Below, piece after piece: positions 6,332 through 12,530 of a DNA stretch of 15,676 nt (position 1 is the first letter of the stretch; each line of letters starts with the position of its first letter). Source of the DNA: JBEKVE01 sp049514335. GTDB taxonomy: Bacteria; Actinomycetota; Acidimicrobiia; Acidimicrobiales; UBA8190. Under the pieces are notes generated by a model. It ran no database searches. It was not told the DNA's origin and worked only from the letters and a program-made list of their open reading frames with translations. The stretch lies in NCBI GenBank assembly GCA_049514335.1, contig JBEKVE010000068.1, positions 1 to 15,676 of the forward strand. Reading direction: 5' to 3'. Made by a program: the position numbers and the translations under genes.

Positions 6332-6992
6332 CACCGTCCTCGTGGCGGGCAAGGACCTGCGCATCGAGCTGCGCTCGCGCGTGGTGCTCAACCAGGTGGT
6401 GCCGGTGGCGGTGCTCATGCTCGTGCTCTTCGCCTTCGCCCTCGGTCCCGACACCACCACCATGGCGAACGCCGCCCCCGGCCTGTTCTGGGTGGCCGTC
6501 CTCTTCGCCAGCGTCCTGGCCGTGCAGCGCAGCTTCGTGCTCGAGTCCCCCGACGGGGCCCGCGACGGCTTGGCCCTGTCGGGCCTCGATCCCGCCGGTG
6601 TGTTCCTGGGCAAGGCGGCCGCCGTGGCGCTGCAACTGGCCGTGCTCGAGGTGGTGCTCACCGCCGGGGTCCTGCTCTTCTACGGCGCCCACGTGCGCTC
6701 GGCGGGGTCGCTCGTGACCGCCTGCGTCGCCGGCACCGTCGGGCTCGCCGCCGCCGGCACGCTGTACGGGGCTCTGGCCGCCGGGGTGCGCGTGCGCGAG
6801 ACGCTGCTGCCGTTCCTCTTCCTCCCCGTCGCCGCCCCCGTCCTGTTGGCGGGGACGCGCGCCTGGCAGGGTGCGATGGGCACGGCGTCGGCGGTGTCGG
6901 GCGGTGCGTGGCTCCGGCTGCTCATCGTCTTCGCCGTCGTGTACCTGGCCCTCGGCGTGGTGGTGTTCGGTCCCCTGCAGGAGGCGCAGTGA
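6321..6992 (+). CDS. ccmB: Heme exporter permease CcmB
   Basis: A 223-residue membrane protein with about six hydrophobic segments, near 24-42, 54-68, 98-121, 130-155, 161-178 and 198-216. CcmB family features include an N-terminal KDLRIELRSR (11-20) before the first membrane helix, GLALSGLDPAGVFLGK (83-98) and LLPFLFLPVAAPVLLAG (162-178). It pairs with CcmA to form the ABC transporter of System I cytochrome c maturation. The ATG at 6321 has an excellent ribosome-binding site (GAGGAGGG, 6308-6315, spacing 5) and overlaps the ccmA end by 11 bases. Its stop overlaps the ccmC start by 4 bases (GTGA). This supports coupled translation and stoichiometric production. Confidence 0.92.
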   Translation: MWHDTVLVAGKDLRIELRSRVVLNQVVPVAVLMLVLFAFALGPDTTTMANAAPGLFWVAVLFASVLAVQRSFVLESPDGARDGLALSGLDPAGVFLGKAAAVALQLAVLEVVLTAGVLLFYGAHVRSAGSLVTACVAGTVGLAAAGTLYGALAAGVRVRETLLPFLFLPVAAPVLLAGTRAWQGAMGTASAVSGGAWLRLLIVFAVVYLALGVVVFGPLQEAQ

Positions 6993-7801
6993 CCGATCTC
7001 GTCACCCCCACCCCGCAGGCCGCGCCGGGCGGCGTGGCGCCGTGGAGCCGGCGGGCCACGTGGACGGTGCGCGTCCTCGGCGTCGCCTCGGTGCTGTCGC
7101 TGGCGGCGACTGTGTGGCTGGGGCTGTGGGTCACCCCGCCCGACCAGGTGCAGCGCAACCTGGTGCGCCTGGTCTACGTGCACCCGCCCATCGCCTGGGT
7201 CGCGCTCTACCTCGCCTTCGGCGTCGCCGCCGTGTCGAGCGTGCTGTGGCTGTGGCCCCGGACCCGGAGCCGCACCTGGGACCGCCTGGCCGTGTCCGCC
7301 GTCGAGGTCGGCACCGTGTTCACGGCGCTCACGCTCGTGACCGGGTCCATCTGGGGCCGGTCCACGTGGGGCGTGTGGTGGGCGTGGGACGCCCGCCTCA
7401 CCTCGACGGCGCTGCTGCTCGTGCTCCTGCTCGGGTACCTGGCCATGCGGCGCGTGCCCGCCGACCCCGACACCCGGGCGCGGCGCTGCGCCGTGGTGGC
7501 GCTCGTGGCGGCGGTGGATGTCCCCATCGTGCACTTCTCGGTGGACTGGTGGACCACGCTGCACCAGGGCGCCACGGTGTTGAACGCCAACCTGTCGCCC
7601 ACCATCCACGGGTCCATGGCGTGGACGCTGCTCCTCGGCTTCGTGGCCTTCACGGTCCTGTTCGCCTGGATGCTGGCCGTGCGCTACCGCATCGAGGTGC
7701 TGGCCGAGCACGTCGAACACGCCGAGCTCGACGTGGCGCTGCACGAGCGGTGGGCCGAGGGGACGGCGCCGGGCATGACCGAGGGGACGGCCCCGGCATG
7801 A
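6989..7801 (+). CDS. ccmC: Heme exporter/heme handling protein CcmC
   Basis: A 270-residue polytopic protein of the heme-handling protein family. The tryptophan-rich WWD motif is WGRSTWGVWWAWDARLTS (123-140). Flanking histidines are His65 in YVHPP and His182 in VHFSVDWW, which bind heme axially in this family. CcmC loads heme onto the CcmE chaperone. The start is GTG at 6989, with GGAGG (6980-6984, spacing 4), overlapping the ccmB stop. The open frame could extend upstream but would run into ccmB. The last 15 residues contain an EGTAPGM / EGTAPA duplication that mirrors a 23-24 bp tandem repeat in the DNA. The tail HVEHAELDVALHERWAEG is polar and probably cytoplasmic. Confidence 0.95.
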   Translation: MTDLVTPTPQAAPGGVAPWSRRATWTVRVLGVASVLSLAATVWLGLWVTPPDQVQRNLVRLVYVHPPIAWVALYLAFGVAAVSSVLWLWPRTRSRTWDRLAVSAVEVGTVFTALTLVTGSIWGRSTWGVWWAWDARLTSTALLLVLLLGYLAMRRVPADPDTRARRCAVVALVAAVDVPIVHFSVDWWTTLHQGATVLNANLSPTIHGSMAWTLLLGFVAFTVLFAWMLAVRYRIEVLAEHVEHAELDVALHERWAEGTAPGMTEGTAPA

Positions 7802-7802
7802 G
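7756..7802. repeat. Imperfect tandem duplication at the 3' end of ccmC
   Basis: A 24-base unit beginning CGAGGGGACGGC (7756-7779) is followed by a 23-base near-copy (7780-7802). The second copy has one base fewer, so the ATGAC of copy one is read as codon ATG plus ACC, whereas the ATGAG of copy two supplies the TGA stop. The stop of ccmC and the ribosome-binding site of ccmD both involve copy two. Confidence 0.75.
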
Positions 7803-7811
7803 GTGCCCGAG

Positions 7812-7940
7812 GTGAGCTACATCGACGCCGGCTACGCCATCGCCCTCAGCGTGCTGTGCGCCTACGGCGCGCTGTTGTGGCGTCGTCGCCAGCGCCTCGA
7901 GCGGGTCGTGGCGCGCACGCGCCGGCCCCCGTCACCGTGA
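7812..7940 (+). CDS. ccmD: Small membrane protein, CcmD-like
   Basis: A 42-residue frame beginning (GTG) MSYIDAGYAIALSVL and continuing CAYGALLWRRRQRLERVV. It has one hydrophobic helix (about residues 6-23) followed by an Arg-rich cytoplasmic tail, the normal CcmD plan. CcmD helps CcmC and CcmAB release holo-CcmE. GAGGTG (7800-7805) lies 6 bases before the GTG at 7812, and the stop at 7938-7940 overlaps the ccmE start GTG by 4 bases. Both signals fit the surrounding operon. CcmD sequences diverge quickly, so the call rests on size, topology and position between ccmC and ccmE. The frame is short enough to be missed by automated callers. Confidence 0.82.
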   Translation: MSYIDAGYAIALSVLCAYGALLWRRRQRLERVVARTRRPPSP

Positions 7941-8470
7941 GCGAGCCGAGCACCGTCACCGTTGCGGCCGGCACCGCCGCACCGGGTGCGCCAGGAGTGC
8001 CGGGTGCGCCCGCCGGCGAACCGGTGCCGGTCCCGGGGGGAGACGACCGCGCCCGGCGCTCCCGGCGACGGTTGTGGCTGGTGGCCGCCGTGCTCGTCAG
8101 TGCCTTCGGGTTCCTCCTCTACAAGGGCATCGGGGGCTCGCTCGACTACTTCGAGACGGTGGACCAGGCGGTGCAGCACAAGGCCATGCTCGGCACCCGC
8201 ACGTTCCGCCTCGAAGGTGTGGTCGTCCCCGGGACCGTGCACCGCCTACGCGGCGGCGTGAGCTTCGTTGCGGCCGGCACCGTGGACCGCGTGCCGGTGG
8301 TCAACCACGGCAATCCACCGCAGCTGTTCCAGCCCGACATCCCGGTGGTGGTGGTGGGCCACTTCTCGGGCGACACCTTCGTGTCCGACCAGCTCATCGT
8401 GGACCACACCGCCCAGTACGTCCAGCAGCACCCCGACCGGGTCAAGACGCCGGCCCACATCGCCCCGTGA
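7937..8470 (+). CDS. ccmE: Periplasmic-side heme chaperone CcmE
   Basis: A 177-residue protein. A Pro/Ala-rich N-terminal stretch of about 45 residues is followed by one membrane anchor (about 46-63, RLWLVAAVLVSAFGFLLY) and a beta-barrel domain. The heme-binding motif HxxxY is visible as DHTAQY, with His157 and Tyr161, equivalent to His130 and Tyr134 of E. coli CcmE. The histidine binds heme covalently before transfer to CcmF. The start is GTG at 7937, overlapping the ccmD stop by 4 bases. An upstream in-frame ATG at 7856 would add residues from the ccmD frame and is rejected. No Shine-Dalgarno is visible, so translation probably depends on coupling. The cytoplasmic N-terminal extension is longer than in E. 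coli and of low complexity. Confidence 0.93.
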   Translation: MSEPSTVTVAAGTAAPGAPGVPGAPAGEPVPVPGGDDRARRSRRRLWLVAAVLVSAFGFLLYKGIGGSLDYFETVDQAVQHKAMLGTRTFRLEGVVVPGTVHRLRGGVSFVAAGTVDRVPVVNHGNPPQLFQPDIPVVVVGHFSGDTFVSDQLIVDHTAQYVQQHPDRVKTPAHIAP

Positions 8471-10545
8471 ACGCCGCCCTGGGGCACGCCGGCGTCCTCT
8501 TGGGTCTCGCCGCGGCAGTGGTGGGCGTGGTGGTGATCGGTTACGGGCTGGCCCGGGGACGTCCCGAGGCGGCGCGCGCCGGCCGCCTCTACGCCGGGCT
8601 CCTGCTGGCGGGGGCGGTGCTCGCCACCGTGGCGATGCAGCGGGCGCTCATCACCCACGACTTCTCCCTCGCCTTCGTCGCCGCCAACAACAGCCGCGCC
8701 ACGCCGCTGCTCTACACGGTCACGGGTATGTGGTCGGCGCTGGCCGGATCGATCCTCCTGTGGGGGCTCATCCTGGCCGGCTACATCGCCGCCATGGTGT
8801 GGCGCTTCCGGCGCCAGGCCGACGATCCGCTCGTCGCCTGGGCCACGCTCGTCACCCTCGTGGTGGCGGCGTTCTTCTTCGCCTTGATGGCCGGGCCGGC
8901 CGACCCCTTCACCACCGTGAGCGGGTCGGTCCCCGTGAACGGCACCGGCCCCAACGTGCTGTTGCAGGACAACCCGTTGGTGGCGTTCCACCCACCGCTT
9001 CTGTATCTCGGGTTCGTCGGCTTCACCGTGCCCTTCGCGTTCGCCGTGGCATCACTGGTGACGGGCCGGGTGGGCGAGGGGTGGCAGCTCGCCACCCGGC
9101 GCTGGACCCTGTTCGCCTGGGGCTTTCTCACCGTGGGCATCCTCCTCGGCGCGTGGTGGTCGTACCAGGTGCTCGGGTGGGGAGGCTTCTGGGGCTGGGA
9201 CCCGGTCGAGAACGCGTCGTTCCTGCCGTGGTTGTGCGCCACCGCCTACCTGCACTCGGTGCTGGTCCAGGAGCGCCGCGGCCTGCTCCGGGTGTGGAAC
9301 CTGTCGCTCGTCATCGCCGCCTTCAGCCTCACCATCCTCGGCACGTTCCTCACCCGCTCCGGTGTCGTCGAATCGGTGCACGCCTTCTCCGACTCCGACA
9401 TCGGGCCGCTTCTGCTCGGCTTCTTCGGCGCCGTGCTCGCCACCGGTGTGGGGCTCATCGCCTGGCGCGGCGACCGGTTGCGATCGCCGGGCGGCATCGA
9501 CTCGGCCGTGAGCCGCGAGGGGGCCTTCCTGGCCAACAACCTGCTGTTCGTGGCCTTCGCGTTCGTGGTGCTCCTGGGCACGGTGTTCCCCCTCCTGTAC
9601 GAGGCGCTGCGTGGCGAGCAGGTCACGGTGGGGGCGCCCTACTTCGATCTCATGACGCTGCCCATCGGCTTCGCCCTCCTCTTCCTCATGGCCATCGGCC
9701 CGGCGCTGCCGTGGCGCAAGACGACAGGACGCACCCTGCGGGACCGCCTCATGCTCCCCGCCTGGGCCGGCGCCACGGTCATCGTGGTGTCGGTGGCACT
9801 CGGCGTGCGCGGGCTCGCCCCGCTGCTCGCCTTCGGTCTCGGTGGCTTCGCCGCCACCTCCAACGTCCGCCAGCTCGTGCTGTCGGCCCGTGGCTCGCAC
9901 CGTGCCGGCGCCGGTGTGTGGCGCGGCCTCGTGGGCCGGGCCAACGGCGGCATGGTGGTGCACCTGGGCGTGGTCGTCATCGCCGTGGCCCTGGCCGCCG
10001 CCACCTCTTTCGGCTTCCGGGGTCAGGTGACGCTGCGCCCCGGCCAGAGCGTCACCGTCGACGGCCATCACCTGCGCTTCACGCAGCTGGCGCTCGTGAG
10101 CACCCCGGCCCGGTCGGCCACCGAGGCGGTGGTGGTGGTGGACGGCGCCACGGTGCTGCGTCCCGCCGTCAGCCAGTTCGGCCCCGACACCGAGGCGGTG
10201 GGCACGCCCGCCATCGACTCGGGATTCGAGGACGACGTCTACCTCACCGTGAACGCCCTGCCCGTGCAACGCGGCGGTCCCGTCACCATCGGGGTCATCA
10301 TCCAGCCCCTGGTGTCGTGGCTGTGGGGAGGTGGGGCCCTGCTCGTGGTGGGTGCCATCCTGGCCGCCGTGCCGGGCCGGCGGCGCCGGGCCACCGACCC
10401 TGTGTCTGCCCCTGTCCCCACCGTGGCCGGGCACGGAGGCCCTCGGCGGGCCGAGCAGGTGCCGGCTTCTTTGCCCGCCGCGGCGCAACCCGACGATCCC
10501 GACTTCACGCACGCCGACGAGCCGGTGCCGGCCGGCTCTCCGTGA
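8467..10545 (+). CDS. ccmF: Cytochrome c heme lyase subunit CcmF
   Basis: A 692-residue polytopic protein, slightly longer than the usual ~650. The WWD motif is WGGFWGWDPVENASF (238-252). Four histidines sit at 175 (AFHPPLLYLG), 263 (YLHSVL), 305 (SVHAF) and 499 (MVVHLG). This spacing closely parallels the E. coli CcmF heme-liganding set at 173, 261, 303 and 491. CcmF accepts heme from holo-CcmE and, with CcmH and CcmI, ligates it to CXXCH of apocytochrome c. The start is GTG at 8467, overlapping the ccmE stop by 4 bases with no Shine-Dalgarno. The last ~60 residues after the final helix (PGRRRRATD onward) are Pro/Ala-rich and look disordered. A beta-rich outward segment precedes the last helix (about 515-610). 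Confidence 0.96.
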   Translation: MNAALGHAGVLLGLAAAVVGVVVIGYGLARGRPEAARAGRLYAGLLLAGAVLATVAMQRALITHDFSLAFVAANNSRATPLLYTVTGMWSALAGSILLWGLILAGYIAAMVWRFRRQADDPLVAWATLVTLVVAAFFFALMAGPADPFTTVSGSVPVNGTGPNVLLQDNPLVAFHPPLLYLGFVGFTVPFAFAVASLVTGRVGEGWQLATRRWTLFAWGFLTVGILLGAWWSYQVLGWGGFWGWDPVENASFLPWLCATAYLHSVLVQERRGLLRVWNLSLVIAAFSLTILGTFLTRSGVVESVHAFSDSDIGPLLLGFFGAVLATGVGLIAWRGDRLRSPGGIDSAVSREGAFLANNLLFVAFAFVVLLGTVFPLLYEALRGEQVTVGAPYFDLMTLPIGFALLFLMAIGPALPWRKTTGRTLRDRLMLPAWAGATVIVVSVALGVRGLAPLLAFGLGGFAATSNVRQLVLSARGSHRAGAGVWRGLVGRANGGMVVHLGVVVIAVALAAATSFGFRGQVTLRPGQSVTVDGHHLRFTQLALVSTPARSATEAVVVVDGATVLRPAVSQFGPDTEAVGTPAIDSGFEDDVYLTVNALPVQRGGPVTIGVIIQPLVSWLWGGGALLVVGAILAAVPGRRRRATDPVSAPVPTVAGHGGPRRAEQVPASLPAAAQPDDPDFTHADEPVPAGSP

Positions 10546-11135
10546 GTGCGCCCGTGGACGGCCCCGGGGCACCGGCGCCCGGCCCCGCCCCCCGCCGGCG
10601 CCACACGGCGCGCTGGGTGGGGATCGCCGTCCTCGTCGTGGGGGCGGTGCTGGTGGCGCTCCTGGCCACGAGCCCCCCGCAGAACGCCACCGAGGTCGAC
10701 ACGCCGCTCGTGGGGGAGACCGCACCGGCCATCGCCGGCACCACGGTGGCCGGGTCGTCGTTCGATCTCGCCGCGCTGCGGGGCCGCTGGGTGGTGGTCA
10801 ACTTCTTCGCCAGCTGGTGCCCGCCGTGCCAGCAGGAGCAACCCGATCTCGTCACCTTCGCCTACGCCCATCGCGCCCCGCAGGGCCCCGCGCTCGTGGG
10901 CGTGGTGTTCGACGACGGCGCCTCCACGGCGCGCGCCTTCATGCGCTCAACGGGGGCCACGTGGCCGGCGGTCGTCGACCCCGGGGGCCAGATCGCGTTG
11001 CAGTACGGGGTGCGCGGGCCACCCGAGACCTTCATCGTCTCGCCCGGAGGCACCGTGGTGGCGCACTTCGACGGCCCCATGACCGCCGGCTCCCTCGACT
11101 ACTGGTTGGCGAAAGCACAGCGGGGCACGGCATGA
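10542..11135 (+). CDS. ccmG: Membrane-anchored thioredoxin-like protein CcmG/ResA type
   Basis: A 197-residue protein. A short cytoplasmic N-terminus is followed by a single membrane anchor (about 25-43) and an outward-facing thioredoxin fold. The active site is SWCPPCQQEQ (Cys93 and Cys96), and the cis-proline loop is GVRGPPETFIV (156-166), with the PETF pattern typical of CcmG and ResA. It reduces the apocytochrome or CcmH disulfide before heme attachment, with electrons from CcdA. The start is GTG at 10542, overlapping the ccmF stop by 4 bases; no Shine-Dalgarno is visible. The gene overlaps ccmH by 4 bases at the other end. Position between ccmF and ccmH distinguishes it from a general TlpA. 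Confidence 0.92.
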   Translation: MSAPVDGPGAPAPGPAPRRRHTARWVGIAVLVVGAVLVALLATSPPQNATEVDTPLVGETAPAIAGTTVAGSSFDLAALRGRWVVVNFFASWCPPCQQEQPDLVTFAYAHRAPQGPALVGVVFDDGASTARAFMRSTGATWPAVVDPGGQIALQYGVRGPPETFIVSPGGTVVAHFDGPMTAGSLDYWLAKAQRGTA

Positions 11136-11644
11136 CGCGCCCTGCTGTGTCGTCGAACATCCGGTGGGGCATGTGGGCGGTGCTGCTCGTCGCGGTGGGC
11201 GTGGCGCTCGGCATCGGTGCATCGGGCGGCAGCGCCACGCAGAGCCCCACGCAGCGCGCCGATGCCATCGACGCCGTGGTGCGCTGTCCCAGCTGCGACG
11301 GCATCTCGGTGGCCGACTCCTCCGCATCGACGGCGGAGGCGATCCGACAGGCGGTACTGGCGCGCGTGCGGGCCGGGCAGAGCGACGGACAGATCGACGC
11401 CTTCCTGGTGAGCCGGTACGGGCCCGGCATCTTGCTCCGACCGCCGGTGAGCGGTGTGACCGCCTGGGTGTGGATCCTTCCCCCCGTGGCGCTGGGCGCG
11501 GCGGTGGCGACGCTCGTCACCGTGGTGTGGCGGCGTCGGCGCCCCGTGGCGGTCACGGTGTCGGGCGAGGACCGCATGCTCGTGGAGCAGGCGCTGGCCG
11601 AGCGGGCCGCCTCGGGGGGCCCGAACGCGGTGGCGGGGTCGTGA
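11132..11644 (+). CDS. ccmH: Cytochrome c maturation thiol protein CcmH (Ccl2 type)
   Basis: A 170-residue protein with an N-terminal membrane segment or signal anchor (about 13-30), the CcmH redox domain and a second membrane segment (about 107-127). The active motif VVRCPSCDGISVADSSA has Cys52 and Cys55. It corresponds to LRCPxCQ of the family, with Asp where Gln is usual. The IDAFLVSRYGPGILLRPP segment (88-105) is typical of CcmH just before its second membrane helix. CcmH presents reduced apocytochrome to CcmF. The ATG at 11132 overlaps the ccmG stop (ATGA). The C-terminal SGEDRMLVEQALAER tail is polar. The gene overlaps the next frame by 4 bases. Confidence 0.93.
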   Translation: MTRPAVSSNIRWGMWAVLLVAVGVALGIGASGGSATQSPTQRADAIDAVVRCPSCDGISVADSSASTAEAIRQAVLARVRAGQSDGQIDAFLVSRYGPGILLRPPVSGVTAWVWILPPVALGAAVATLVTVVWRRRRPVAVTVSGEDRMLVEQALAERAASGGPNAVAGS

Positions 11645-12513
11645 GCCGCGCCGGTCGGGTCGCGGGCAGCGTCGATCGTGTGGCGCTCGTGGACGAGCGC
11701 GCCTTTCTCCTCGCCTCGCTCGAGGACCTCGAGCGCGAGCACGCCGTCGGCGACGTGACGGAGCAGGACTACACGGCCTTGCGCGACCGGTACACCCAGC
11801 GGGCCGCCGAGGTGCTGCGGGCCCTCGACGACAGCGACACCGCCGCGGGCACCGACGACCTCGGCGCCACGGCGGCAACGCCAGCGGCGCAGCGCCAGCC
11901 CGACCCGCAGGGGGCGTCACCCACCACCCGCACGCCGCGCCGGCGGCGGGCCCTGGCGGTGGGGGGTGTGACGCTGCTCCTCGTGGCCCTGGCCTTGGTG
12001 ATGGTGCTGCGCCAGAGCGGAGCACGCCTGCCCGGTGCCTCGGCGACGGGATCGGTCACGCTGAGCAAGGCCCAGAAGGAGCACCAGACGCTGTTGCAGG
12101 CCGAGACGCTCGAGGCATCGGGCGACGGTGCCCAGGCTCTGACGCTGTACCAGCAGGTGCTGGCGCTGGACCCGACGCAGAACGAGGCGTTGGCGGAGTC
12201 GGGGTGGCTCGAGTTCGAAGCCGGGGTGACAGCCAAGAACCCGGCGGTGCTCGACTCCGCCCAGCAGCTCGAGGAGCGGGCCGAGAGCGAGGACCCCGGG
12301 GCGTATGCGCCCCACCTCTACCTGGGATCGATGCTGCTCACCGAGGGCAATCCCACGCAGGCCGTCACGCAGTACCGGCTGTTCCTCGGCGACCGGCCTC
12401 CGACCGCCAACGTCGAGGCGGCCGAGGTGTTCATCGTGCGGGCCTTCACCGACGCGGGTCAGCCCGTGCCGTCGCTTCCCGGGCGCCCCGCCGCGTCCAG
12501 CGCCACCGGCTGA
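11641..12513 (+). CDS. ccmI: TPR protein, CcmI-like apocytochrome chaperone
   Basis: A 290-residue protein with an unusual order of parts. Residues ~16-62 are a charged helical region (LLASLEDLEREHAVGDVTEQ... then YTALRDRYTQRAAEVLRAL), matching the CcmI helix LxDLexDhxxGxlsxxdY. A Pro/Thr/Ala-rich linker (~64-98) and a basic stop-transfer stretch (TPRRRRAL) follow, then one membrane helix (104-123). Two or three TPR-like repeats (~146-180, 188-215, 222-252) come after it, facing outside. In proteobacteria the TPR domain of CcmI binds the C-terminus of apocytochrome c. The GTG at 11641 overlaps the ccmH stop by 4 bases. It is the last ccm gene, 13 bases from the convergent cysteine desulfurase. 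Symbol based on helix motif, TPRs and operon position. Confidence 0.75.
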   Translation: MSRAGRVAGSVDRVALVDERAFLLASLEDLEREHAVGDVTEQDYTALRDRYTQRAAEVLRALDDSDTAAGTDDLGATAATPAAQRQPDPQGASPTTRTPRRRRALAVGGVTLLLVALALVMVLRQSGARLPGASATGSVTLSKAQKEHQTLLQAETLEASGDGAQALTLYQQVLALDPTQNEALAESGWLEFEAGVTAKNPAVLDSAQQLEERAESEDPGAYAPHLYLGSMLLTEGNPTQAVTQYRLFLGDRPPTANVEAAEVFIVRAFTDAGQPVPSLPGRPAASSATG

Positions 12514-12530
12514 GCCCCGGCCAGGGTCAG
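12510..12530. terminator. Hairpin at the ccmI / cysteine desulfurase convergence
   Basis: CTGA-G-CCC (12510-12517) can pair with GGG-TCAG (12524-12530) with one bulged G. Both stop codons of the convergent genes lie within the stem arms. There is no U-run. The layout resembles the hairpin at 422-442, the other convergent junction in the window. Confidence 0.3.

Noticed and set aside
7856..7936. Longer N-terminus for ccmE from ATG 7856
   Set aside because: It would lie within the ccmD frame. GTG 7937 overlaps the ccmD stop in the same style as the other operon junctions.
9052..10725. A 557-codon minus-strand open frame
   Set aside because: Antisense to ccmF and ccmG; no domain, composition of a shadow frame.
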